Assembly: GCA_963924555.1 (NCBI GenBank)
Contig: OZ004591.1
Location: 930,001-994,000, forward strand
Source: Crambe crambe
Taxonomy: Eukaryota > Porifera > Demospongiae > Poecilosclerida > Crambeidae
Direction: 5' to 3'
Length of the DNA stretch: 64,000 bases
Both the position numbers and the translations under genes were made by a program. A model generated the notes under the pieces. That model did no database searches and was not told the origin of the DNA. It saw only the letters and a list, made by a program, of their open reading frames with translations. Shown here in pieces: positions 42,318 to 63,239 of this stretch. How positions within the stretch are numbered: position 1 is the stretch's first letter; every line of letters begins with the position of its first letter.

Positions 42318-45300
42318 TTAGCATGGATCAAATGGTTCAATGTCACAAAAGACGTAACCCTTTTCCTGAAATTCCATTGCCATCTGACTCTACATTATAC
42401 CAGAACAGACAACATTAAAAATAAATGAATAATGATGTGTACTAACCTTTCTCTTCACATCCAAACACATTCCAAATACTGCCCCTCCACTGCCACTAAA
42501 CTTGGCAGAAGAACCATGCTTTCTGGCGATGGCAATCATCTCGAGATTGGGAGCACCCAGTGCCTCTTCCCCATAAATTCCCAGACGAGTGTCGAAGTTC
42601 TCGTCCATCAAAGAGCGAAGCCTGCACGTTGATGATACAGAAGCAGTGCAGAATAGAAAACAGAAGTTTAGGGTTAAGGGTTAAGGGTTAGGATTAGCCT
42701 GCATATTGATGGTATACAAACAGTCCAGAATTGTAGAGAAAACGGGATTTTAGAAGTTAATCACAACTTACTTCTCAAAGTCTTTATCACTTAGAGCAGT
42801 TCTGAAGAGGAAAGGAAAGTATACACATGAAAGAATTGGGGGTTAAGTTAAATGAGGGCAGGGATGATAAGAAAAAGAGTTACCACTGTATACTACTCAC
42901 CTAGCTTGGTCAGTGAGATCAGCAAAGTGCTTCATAGCATCTATCACTTTCTTGTCCCCTAAAAATGCAACACATCCAACTACACATTACAACCAGATCA
43001 TGGCCACACCTTGAATCCATCTCTGTTTCACATTGCTATGGATTTTGCCTGTTGAGTAGCGTAGAACACCACATGATCATCACATGATCTAGAGACAATG
43101 ACTTACGTACCTGAGTCACTGGGGTCACCAAGGTAGGCTAACCACAGAGGAGGGAGACAACTTATACTTAATTTCTCATATGTCCCTGCAATACAATAAG
43201 AGGAGAAGAAGTTGCTTATGCAGCAAATCGACACTCAATGTTTAGTGCTCTAATGTGTAGCCTAGAAAGAGATCCAATTTGACATCAGCATCTCATGCCT
43301 GGTTGGACATCCCATAGAATATAGCATAGAATATGAGATTGGATCATATCAACATCTCACATCCCATAAAATACCCTGCATGTGTGTGCCGGTGTTTACA
43401 GAACTTCACAGGACCACACCCTATAATCGAATATGCACACTTTGAAACCCGATAAGTTAGGTTTGTGCACTCAAACAAGCAAACCATCACACATCCTGTA
43501 ATTGTACTGAGTCTACATATGTAGAGATCAATGTAGTTATATCTCCTTGACTGAGATGGGAGTATTGGATAATTGATGGGTTCCCACTAAGCTTGGTCCA
43601 CTCCCTCTGCAGTATTGCAAACTACAGACAGACTTACCATACTTTTTATCCTCCATTAGTGCTTTATTGAAGTCCATGTATACCAAACCTTCGTACACCT
43701 GCAGATTCATTCAGACTTTCAGATTACACAGGATACCACTATAGAGTTGTCCTGACCTGAATAACCCTATCCTGCAGGCCAGCCTGAATGAAAAGCTCGC
43801 TCTTCTCGACATCCAGGACGAAGTTTGGCTGCAAGGGCTTAGGCATGTCCTGAAATAATTATAGTATAACATGTCCTGAAATAAAGTTGATAGTCAGCCA
43901 CACCCACTCCTACCTTGACCCCACCCCTTTTAATAACTCACGGCATCAGTCAGTGAATAGAATTTCATGAGACATTTCAAAGTGGATGTGATGATGGCAC
44001 TGCTCCCCGCAAGCCCCTGCAATTATTGCCATGATTACTAATGTCATGGTTACAGTCAATAATGATGTCAAGATGCCTTACCACTTGTCTGGGGATATTG
44101 GTGTCGTATTTCAGAGTGAAGTTCTTACGAGCCAGTGCAATCCTACCAACAACAAAACATATGTTGTAAACAGAGAGAAAAGCAAACCAAAAAACACACA
44201 CCCGTGCTGGGCACAGTACTGGTAGAACTTCTTACATGTGGCTTGGAGAAGTCTCAGACCCCCTAGGTAACTATAAGAATATCATTATGGTTTGTCATTA
44301 TGTATGACTGTTCCCAGACTCTGTGTGGAGGTAAAGGGTCTGGGTATGAGGTTTGTAATGATATGGTCTGTTAGTGTGTGATAACAACAGCCTGCTTCAC
44401 ACATGCATGGTAGTCTGTTAGTACTCACCCCTCCTTCCTACTGATGCCATAGAGGTCAGAGAGACTCCCAAACTCCGTGGGGTCATTCAGAGGGTGTAGG
44501 GTCAATTTCTGGAGTACGGAAGCATCTGTATAAACATGCTAGCTAGTTTTAAAGTGTACACAAAATAAACGTACGAGTTTAGCAGATTCCATGATTACCA
44601 CATCTGCCCAGAAGTTAGCGATAGAGAGGGATATAGTCTTGCCAAAAAACCCGTCAGACGGGTTTCCGATAAAACCAATCCTGCACCATAAAGGAATAGC
44701 GTATGCTTGGTTAAGAGACAAGTCTACAATTAAGAGGTAAGTCTTCGATTGTCGGTGCATTGTAGAACATGGGGCTATGAGTGGAGTGGAACCCCCAATA
44801 TCAAAGAGGAGAAACTTCTCAACTAAGGACACTTTTTAAAATAACCTCGAAAAGAGGATAACCTCAAAGGATTGTTAAAATAAAATCTCTGTTACTATAA
44901 TTCCAATGGGATGTCTTCTTTTTGCTAAGCTCTTGCCTGGCATAAGTGCGGCAGCTGATTGGTTCGGCCACTTTGGCAACTTGGGATTGCTTGTCTCGGA
45001 ACCACATGATCCATTTCTTGTATTCGTTGAGTCCCACTTGGCCAATCAGTTGGAATCGAGTAGGCAGCTTCATCCCGTATACAGTAGCCTGTGACACCAA
45101 CCACGACTGGAGGGAGGGAGGGAGAGAAGAGGAAGGAGGAGGAGGAGGAAGAGGAAGAGGAGGAGGAGAGAGGAGGAGGAGGAGGATGAGGAAGAGAAGG
45201 AGGAGGAAAGATAGAGAGGGGAAGGGATTGAAATGGGACAAACCTCTTTCTCACCATGAATCTTCCGAGTGCTCTTTCCTTCTTGCCTGGATGCTGCTTG

Positions 45301-45838
45301 GTGTAGGAGGAGATGTGTGGCAAGGTTTCCCTCCTCAGGCAGTAGAAGACGGGACTAGCCAATCGAGACTCGGTCTCACTGGCACTAGGCTTTTCAAGAA
45401 ACTTCAAAATCCTGAAAGTTAAAGAATACAGTGAGACCTGTCTTAAAGACCACCTGTATCCAGAGATCACCCTTCTATAAAACCAACTTGGTTATGTTTC
45501 AAAAGTGCTATTTTCAATATATTTGACCTCCATACAGAGACCACCCACTCCAGAGGTGGTCGCTGTAGGCAGGCTTCTCTGTAACTATAATAAGAATTCT
45601 AAGGTACTTAAAAATCTTACTTTCCTGAAGCTTGATCCACTTCCACTATTCCTCTTGTCTCTGTACTTTCTCCTTCAGTGAGTTCATAGTAGATTGATAA
45701 GTTTGCTCGCTGAGATGATGGATGATGGAACACATAATTATAGGCACTGTCTCACTAATGCTCACTTTCAACTTAAAGAAGTCAATGACTTGCCCGATGT
45801 CAAAATTGAAGTTAAAAAGCATATCTCCTGCCACCTAC

Positions 45839-45913
<75 letters not shown>

Positions 45914-46650
45914 TTCCTGGGACTCACCACCATTACATCATCTTTTATATTTCTGCTACATATGGCCAAATTGACATCTGCAATTGCCCCAAGGCTATGT
46001 AAAACAGAGCATGCAGCCAAGATGAACACCAAATAAAGCTCACTCGCTAGCTAGTGCACGTACACTCAATTCCCACCTATTTTCATATGTTGTTGACCCA
46101 TCATTGATTATATTCTGGAGTGGAAACTCATGAGCACTGGCCCAACGTTCGTAATACTTATATCTATTACAGTAAAACACATTATTGAAATTTATTCGTA
46201 CTTCTACCCTTTACCAACTCACTTATCAGCATTTGTCACTAAATAAACTTCACTAAACTGTTGGCGACTGCAAGGATAACATTCCTTAATGGATAATATT
46301 ACTATAACACTCCCCTTAGCACACCTCTTGAGCGCATTCCACCAGTTGTCAAGGATGGTGTCTCCATTGTCTGGGCGAGCAGGAAGGAGAGCCTTGGGGA
46401 TGCCTATCAGGTGGCTGTATGCACCTGTTTTATCCTCCTGTAGCAATTATTCGTGCTAATTATAGGGTCTCTCCTACCATTTATCTGCACTGGTGGTTTC
46501 ACACATCAGGACGCAGCTGATTTTAGCTCGTCTACGACAGCTTTTTTGAGCGCACCTACGCTTGTTATGGATTCCTTACTCTACACATCTCACCTGGATC
46601 TCCTTCTCCAGCACAACACCATGGCCAGCCACCAAAATAATGCAGATCAT
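42318..46650 (-). CDS. nucleotidyltransferase-glucuronokinase (GHMP kinase) fusion, 22 exons (615 aa)
   Basis: Exons (minus): 46650-46594, 46437-46325, 46267-46223, 46163-46077, 45994-45928, 45834-45766, 45709-45621, 45411-45255, 45106-44937, 44680-44575, 44508-44429, 44270-44202, 44142-44082, 44016-43942, 43849-43757, 43698-43638, 43185-43111, 43048-43010, 42958-42901, 42801-42772, 42621-42447, 42389-42318. Phases agree throughout; intron 9 starts with GC. Residues 1-280 resemble a sugar-phosphate nucleotidyltransferase: ILVAGHGVVLEKEIQ, IGIPKALLPA, EVYLVTNADKYKYYERWA, VAGDMLF (D127) and KILKFLEKPS. The usual GxGTR loop is altered. Residues 285-615 match glucuronokinase (D-glucuronate to its 1-phosphate): IGFIGNPSDGFFGKTI, the ATP-binding GLAGSSAI (391-398) and SGSGGAVFG (576-584). 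Together the halves suggest salvage of glucuronate toward UDP-glucuronate, if the first half is active. Confidence 0.85.
45841..45911. repeat. (AAT)n microsatellite
   Basis: A trinucleotide run in the intron between exons 5 and 6 of the fusion gene, beginning 7 bp from an exon edge. Confidence 0.95.
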
Positions 46651-46712
46651 GATTGTAAGTGATAGTAAAGTGTCGTCAAAATTATAAACTAAGTATAGTA
46701 CTATTGAATTAA

Positions 46713-46724
46713 CGCGCATGCGCG
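46713..46724. promoter_or_regulatory. NRF1-like palindrome upstream of the fusion gene
   Basis: Perfect palindrome CGCGCATGCGCG, 63 bp upstream of the minus-strand ATG at 46650. It fits the NRF1 consensus GCGCATGCGC. Role inferred from position. Confidence 0.5.
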
Positions 46725-46781
46725 TTTGAAAAAGCACACTAGCACTCTATAATATAGGGGATGGATAGCAGCTACTAAGCA

Positions 46782-46820
46782 TAGCCTCGTACCCAGGCTC
46801 TAGCCTGGGTACGAGGCTAC
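46782..46820. mobile_element. 39-bp palindromic insertion with 9-bp flanking duplication
   Basis: Two 18-bp arms, TAGCCTCGTACCCAGGCT and its exact complement, are separated by 2 bp. TACTAAGCA flanks it on both sides (46773-46781 and 46821-46829). The whole unit looks like a miniature palindromic element with a target duplication. It lies between the fusion gene and beta-trefoil 2. Confidence 0.7.
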
Positions 46821-46844
46821 TACTAAGCAATGACACACATCAGG

Positions 46845-49207
46845 TTACTGTTGAGGGGGTGGGGCAGTTGGAGGAGGGTAGCCTTGGTTACCCACCACAG
46901 CCTGCTGTCCAGGTGGGGGATAGCCCGTCCCAGGAGGGCAGCCTTGAGAGGTGGGTGGAGCCTGGGTCGGAGGTGGAAGGTAACCTTGACAGGTGGGTGG
47001 GGCCTGGGCTGGTGGTGGGGGATAGCCTGTCCCAGGAGGTGGAGGGTAGCCTTGTGATGGAGCCTGGGCTGGAGGTGGAGGGTAGCCTTGAGAGGTGGGT
47101 GGAGCCTGGGCAGGAGGTGGAGGGTAGCCTTGAGAGGTGGGTGGAGCCTGGGTTGGAGGTGGAGGGTAGCCTTGAGAGGTGGGCGGAACCTGGGCTGGAG
47201 GTGGAGGGTAGCCTTGAGAGGCCTGGGCTGGAGGTGGAGGGTAGCCTTGAGAGGCCTGGGCTGGAGGTGGGGGGTATCCTTGGGTAGGGGGTGGAGGTTG
47301 GTTGCTCACAACAGCAGCAGCTGCCTGTGGTTGCTAATATACAATATTTTAACAAATTAATGTAAGTTTTAAGTGGTGTTTATGGAACAAAATTAATGAT
47401 TCACTTTCAACATTCTCATTCTCTCTAGGCTCTCTCTTCCCCTACTGATCTCCCTCCCTCCTAAATACCCTCTCTCCTTCTCTCCTTCCCAAATCACCTT
47501 CCATTCTTCACCTCTTCCTCCCCTCCCTTTCTAAACAACAATTGTGCCCCCTTACTGGATTTCGTTTGACAAACTTGATCTTGAAGTGAGCAGCAGTGGC
47601 AGTGCTGGGTGTCTGGGCTGGTGCAGAGAACTGGCCTGTTTGTAGCACTCCTATGTGAGAACCCAGGTTCATGGCTGACTCTAAAGTCACATACTCGCTG
47701 ACATCAATCGAGACATCGGAAGTTGCAGAGTGCCCAAAAAAATCGCACTCTGGTCCCCCTTGCCCCTACATGATTGATGTTAATTGGAAATTAGCCTACT
47801 CCCGGGACATTATATATACTCAATATAAGCAGCTGTAATTAAAGAGCCTGAGGATGTGGTTTACTGTGAAAGAGAAGTCTGTTTCACTCTTTGCTCTGCA
47901 ATTGTCCTCTGCAATATTAATTCACCCCTGAATCAATCAAGGAATGGTTCTATATAGCTAACACTGGCGTAGGAAGATGATTCAGTTTAGGGGGCCCAGC
48001 ACCACATGCTTCACATTCTATTTTGCTTGCCAGTTCCAAGTAAAAAGAGAAAAACTCTAGGGAGGTCCTGGTCCCTGTGGCCCCCCCTATTCCTACGTCA
48101 GTGTATTATTGGACGGCACCTCTCCAAAGTATATTATTCACAATGAGAAGATGTTCTACATAAAGGACATATCTGATCTCACACATGCCTACATACGTAC
48201 ATTTCCAAGGAAATATCCATTCATAATGGCCAGATAGAAGTGAGGATATGCCACGCTGCGAAACCGGATGGCTTTTGGACTGTACTGACTCCCGACCACT
48301 TCAAACTGGGACTCAAGAGCATTGGCGTTGCGGGGACTCCCGGTACACTGAACCTCTCCCCTACTGTTCACCACCAGACACTTCTGGTAAGTCCTCGAGG
48401 TCAAGATCACAACGTTCCATGGCTTCAGATGGTCCTGGAAGCAGTGGTAATACACAGACGTGAAGCTAATAATAAAACTATTCTTTAAGTTTACTGTGAG
48501 AAGCATAACCAATCACGATGGTCCTGTCATGTCAATACAGAAACCATTGTTATGGGGTGAATTTACTAACTTATATATTTCATTTTCTATAAGCTTTTGA
48601 TCGAGTATTGCTAGTGTGCAATGTCGAACATGCTGCTTAAGTTTCTCTCTTGAGAATCTTCATCTTCAGAGTACGAGTACATATGGTGTTTCAGAGTACG
48701 AGTACATATGGTGTGGAATTAGCACCCATGACCTGTAGCTACTGTTAAAACTTTTCACACCTTTTCAGCACGATAGTTAGCATTCAGTACAAGAGAATGC
48801 CCTGCAGTCATTTATATACTTATCAGAAAAATTGCCTGCTGTAACAATAGGCTGGTCAATTGTATTTCCTATGGCCATTGCTGGGCATGCAGTGATGATA
48901 CTCACGTACCAAAGGGCTGAAGGTGCTGGTCACATCCTTGGCCGCTTTATCAATAGATCCAGCCAGGCTATTCACTGCTGAGCTTAGTCCACTCTGGGGG
49001 TGCAAGGTAAGTCAATAAAATGAAATTGCCATTAATAAGTTAGTTAGCTCTTTAGCAGTTGGCTGGGCGCAATAGTTGCACAGCATCATTGCTAGCTAGA
49101 TCAAACTTACAAAGAATCCACCCTTTTTCTTCTGCTTTGCAAAAGGAAAGAGAATAAAATCAAGAATGAAGTAGGCTAAACAGTAACGAGGATCTTACCT
49201 GAGCCAT
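46845..49207 (-). CDS. beta-trefoil protein 2 with GYPPPP-repeat tail (348 aa)
   Basis: Exons 49207-49199, 49131-49111, 48993-48910, 48434-48201, 47765-47556 and 47333-46845 are all phase 0. A short basic start (MAQ, KKKGGFF) leads to a helical segment (SGLSSAVNSLAGSIDKAAKD). The trefoil core follows: DHLKPWNVVILTSRTYQKCL, FRSVAYPHFYLAIMNGYFLG and GGPECDFFGH ... VTLESAMNLGSHIGVLQTGQ. From residue about 187 the tail is Pro/Gly/Tyr/Gln-rich, with about a dozen QGYPPPPAQ units, like the XYPPX repeats of annexin A7 and similar membrane-associated proteins; these often drive condensation. There is no signal peptide. Exon order and phases in the core match beta-trefoil 1 (21916-23852), so the genes are duplicates whose low-complexity parts differ. 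The molecular function is unknown. Confidence 0.82.
47961..48104. mobile_element. possible miniature transposon (about 144 bp)
   Basis: ACACTGGCGTAGGAA at the left and TTCCTACGTCAGTGT at the right are near-perfect inverted repeats with one mismatch. The target duplication is unclear. Located in an intron of beta-trefoil 2. Confidence 0.45.
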
Positions 49208-50058
49208 TGTTCCTTGAGCCGATGGGCGTGGCTCAAATCGTATGACGTCATCGAATATGAATTATGCATAACACGTGGTCATCATTGTGGTGTGGCCCGC
49301 CGGTACCGCGGTCCTTTGATGTCTGTCCTCGAAGGAAAGTGATTTGAGGTTGGACAGTGGTCCCATTTACTTGCAGCTGCTAAATCAGAGTCGACACTAT
49401 CTGAGACCAGACAAGGACAGGTAAGAGTGCTTTAAAGTTGGACCAAAGTAGTTAAGTTATTTATTATGGTCTCAAAGGTGACTAGATCGTAGCTGCAATT
49501 CTTTAGCCACCTCCCATAAGTAGTCTTGTAGTCCAGAGACGCAAAATATATTGGCATGGCTGCAGTCTGCAGTTTCTACAACTTCACTAACAACTTGACT
49601 ACATTGTTTGCTTTTTATGAGCCAAAACTGTTAAAACCCCTTGGCCGAGTGCTTGATAGCCCTGATGTGGTGGTAAAATGTTAGTCTCGTCACTTTTTTT
49701 CTTTCATAGGGCGGTTGAAAAATAAGTGGGCTGGCTCGCGAGACTAGTAAAATATAGTGTGAGTTGCATACCTCTAGCATTGGCCTTTGTATGTATCTTT
49801 ATACTAACATTGCCCCGAAGATGTTGATGGTAGCAGGTTTAATGTGAGTATATAGCATTTGCTGTTTGCATACCACTGACTGAGTGAATGAGTTTGTATG
49901 TATGTGTTGGTCATTCATAATTCCCAAGTCATTAAGTTCTTTGTACCTTTAGTTAAGTTAAGTTGATGTTGTTACGTCTGATCTGTGTCTTTATACAAAA
50001 TACCACCTCAGCAAATTTATTCTAATTATGCAGGTTATTAAGGAGAGTTTTACTCACC
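49208..50058. other. divergent upstream region of beta-trefoil 2 and receptor g
   Basis: 850 bp with no coding content. GGTACCGCGG and GGCCCGCC lie just upstream of beta-trefoil 2 (about 49290-49310). A pyrimidine-AG at about 50034 could end a 5'-untranslated intron of receptor g. Confidence 0.4.
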
Positions 50059-52431
50059 ATGCTACTCACCTTCAGTGTTTTAGCCGCACGAGAAGCCATT
50101 TCTTCCTTCTCCCAACCCCAGCCTTCCCCCAACAACATCTCCTCATGCTTCGCAGACAACACCCTCATCATGGCCCTCCGAGTGACAGTGGGCGTGACCT
50201 GCAGTCTTTCCATGATTGGGTCTGTCCTCATCATCCTCTCGTATGTACTCATCTCCAATATCCGCACCAAAGCGAGAGAGATTTTAGTTAACCTCTCGTT
50301 GATGGACTTTATGTGTGCAGCAGCAAATTTCACTGGTGTATGCATCAACTTTTATCAATACTTGGGCAATAGTGACGTCAGGAGAGCACATGGGAGTATG
50401 AATCGTGTGTGCCTCGCTCAAGCCTTTTTTGCTATGTACGGTACAATATCTTCAGAACTGTGGACAATGTGTATCGCTGTCTATATCTTCATTCTAATAA
50501 TGTTTCAAGAGAAGAAGACAGTGAATCGATCAATGCCAGCTTTTTATGTGGTATCCTACGGCTTGCCTCTGCTTTGCACGGCCTGGTTTATAGCCACAAA
50601 GAAACTGGGCTATGATAGACTGAGTGGCTCAGGATGGTGCAGCGTGATCCTCTATCAGCATGGTCAGTACAAGCCTCTCACTGCTGTCTTTGCTAATGAC
50701 TTGTGGATCTATTTGACAGTCTTACTTGTGTCTGTGATCTTTTTCTCACTTCACTGTTACCTGAAGCATGAGGTAGGTATTTTGTGTCTGGCCACTTAGC
50801 ATTTGCTATTGTAGAATCTAATTCTTCATTTCGGGGATCAATTTACAGTGGACTTCCAAATAATGGACACACTTGGGGTCCTATCCTTTTGTCCTTCGTA
50901 GAGAGGTTGTGAGGTTATTTGTATATACAAAGGTACCCTTTGTTGAGAAGTTCAGAGTGACCTTTACCAAAATGGGGTGTCCTGATTAGTGAGCAAGTGT
51001 CTTGACAAGTCTCCTGATCAATGAGCAAGTGTCCTGATTAGAGAGCAAGTGTCCTGATCAGTGAGCAAGTGTCCTGATCAGTGAGCAAGTGTCCTGATTA
51101 GAGAGCAAGTGTCCTGATTGTCCCAATATATGTACTGTAATGGATATGTTGGCTGTCAATAATGAATTAATGTTTCCTCCATCTATTATTGCTCACTTAC
51201 TAGGTCTCTAGAAGCAGAAATGTCTTCACTCCCAACTTGCACAGAGTGGAAGTCAAGCTTCTCTTCATCCCGCTCTTCTTCATTCTCCTCAGAATTTGGA
51301 GTCTCTTGTTTGTCATTCTAACAGTGGAGGCCCAGCTCCATCTCAACTGTAAAGTTGTCCAGTTCTTCACTATCATAAACGTGAGTGTTATACTTTCAGT
51401 GAAACCTGTATCTCATTGGGAAGTGTCCCATCGACCATATCTCATCTCATCAGACTAGTGCTTAAAATCATTGCTTACTATGTACCCATGTAGTTGAGTA
51501 CCCAGTGAAACCTAAGCTGGGAATAAGTAGGGAGGTGATTTCCTTATGGGAATCAAAGCCACTCCAAGCATTCAGTTATGTTCGATAATATCTTGCAGTG
51601 ATTTCCCGAACTTCAGATGTTGTACAAGGCCAGTGTTGTATTAGAATAGATAATAGCCTGATTTTCCCAAGTGGTGGAAGATAGTTCATCAATTTAAGTA
51701 CCTTTCTGCTTACCAAAGGTTGAGCAAAATAAGGGGAGCAAGCATATCTGCGTGCTTGTGTGTGGAAAATTTTGTGACCTAACCACGCCCCACTTTTTCC
51801 TGACCACACCCATCCGGATAAACTGCACCCACTTGATGATAGTAACAATGACTCTTAATGGACATTACCTACACATCATATCACCTATCAATATGTGTGC
51901 AGAGGAAACTATACCAGCTCTAAGGGCCTTCAGAGCTGGTACCTATTCCCGGAAATTCTTTGATCTATTCTTGGTAATGGCTCTGGGGGACTCGACCATG
52001 CTTACATGTGTATCTAACTAAGAATAGTATTATGAATATATGGAATAGAAGGCTTGTTGTATTAACTATGTCATTTAGTTAATATTACTGAAATCTCAAG
52101 GGGGGGGGGGGGGGGCGAATACCCCCCCCCCCCCTAAATGAACCCTTTTTATAACTCCATTGTTCCTCCTTAATCACCTCAGGGCATTGGTGACTCGGGT
52201 CAAGGTTTTGCCAATGCCATTCTCTACGTCCTCTTCACCCCCAGAGTCCGAAGATACTTCTTGTATCGTCTCCTATGTCGTAAGTGGCCTCCCTCTTCCT
52301 CCAGTGCCTCCCCTCTCCACAGCGATCCACAAGTCTTCTTCAGTTACTCAGAAGATGGTGACAAGGGAGAGAATTCAGGTGACTACAGCATCACTGAAAA
52401 GGATGCTAAAAGCTTACTATTGAATACTTAA
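50059..52431 (+). CDS. GPR157-like seven-transmembrane receptor 'g' (379 aa)
   Basis: Exons 50059-50772, 51204-51380 and 52183-52431, all phase 0, the same structure as receptors a and e although it lies 29 kb from the cluster. The TM1 region is VTCSLSMIGSVLIIL and loop 1 is IRTKAREILVNLSLMDF. TM3 is SSELWTMCIAVYIF and TM4 is YVVSYGLPLLC. Extracellular loop 2 is KKLGYDRLSGSGWCSVIL, very like GPR157. TM6 is LLFIPLFFILLRIW and TM7 is GIGDSGQGFANAILY. The tail is Ser-rich then acidic. The start at 50059 adds a hydrophobic N-terminal stretch (MLLTFSVLAA). TM2D3 begins 125 bp after the stop. Confidence 0.9.
50985..51120. repeat. tandem repeat of a 20-bp unit
   Basis: About six copies of GTCCTGATCAGTGAGCAAGT with small changes, in intron 1 of receptor g. 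It is an expansion of a motif also present in the mariner-type miniature element at 18947-19122. Confidence 0.85.
52100..52134. repeat. poly-G/poly-C inverted pair
   Basis: 16 G then 13 C with a 6-bp spacer, able to form a GC hairpin, in intron 2 of receptor g. Tract lengths may be unreliable. Confidence 0.7.
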
Positions 52432-52556
52432 ATTGCATTAATCATTGAATTCATTCCTACATGTATTGTCATGAATTGTGGTGTTTATGCGCATGCGTAT
52501 AACGGAAATAAATCAACGAATTGTTTTGCCAGAGTAAAGTCGGGAAAAAAAAAAAA
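52432..52556 (+). promoter_or_regulatory. short promoter of TM2D3 with NRF1-like site
   Basis: Only 125 bp lie between the receptor g stop and the TM2D3 start. ATGCGCATGCG at 52487-52497 fits an NRF1-type site, 60 bp before the ATG. Confidence 0.45.
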
Positions 52557-54124
<1,568 letters not shown>

Positions 54125-54198
54125 GCTAAAAACTTCACAATTACTTTATTGTAAAACTGTCGAATGTTTTTCATTTTAATTTTCATGAAATTTTACCC

Positions 54199-54204
54199 AA
54201 TAAA
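54199..54204 (+). terminator. AATAAA polyadenylation signal of TM2D3
   Basis: AATAAA lies 75 bp after the TM2D3 stop; another follows near 54217. Assignment is by position. Confidence 0.6.
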
Positions 54205-54501
54205 AATTATCAAAGAATAAAGATCAAAGTTTAGACAGTGGAATGGTAAGAAGGGGAAAGGGTAAAACCCTGCAATGAACTAATATAGTAAAATTAGTCG
54301 TACACATTTTACAAAAGAAAAAAAAAAAGGATTGATTTATTTTTTCTTTGTTTCTTTTTTTAAAATTTTTTTTAAAAAAATAAATAACGGTGCATAGTTA
54401 GCACACCATCACCACATGAAATGAATTGAAATTGGTTTTTTTTTTGTTTTTTTTGAGAATGAAGGAAACTGGTGAATCAATGAGAGATCGCTGTCAAAGT
54501 T

Positions 54502-63239
<8,738 letters not shown>

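Noticed and set aside
44946-45422. 158-codon plus-strand ORF with an Arg/Glu/Gly-rich middle
   Set aside because: It runs antisense to two well-supported exons of the fusion gene and through a purine repeat; no independent evidence.
45720-46036. Plus-strand ORF with a polyasparagine run, and its antisense polyleucine ORF
   Set aside because: Both are readings of the (AAT)n microsatellite between exons of the fusion gene.
46859-47360. Plus-strand ORFs rich in Gly, Trp, Glu and Leu
   Set aside because: Antisense shadows of the GYPPPP repeat exon of beta-trefoil 2.
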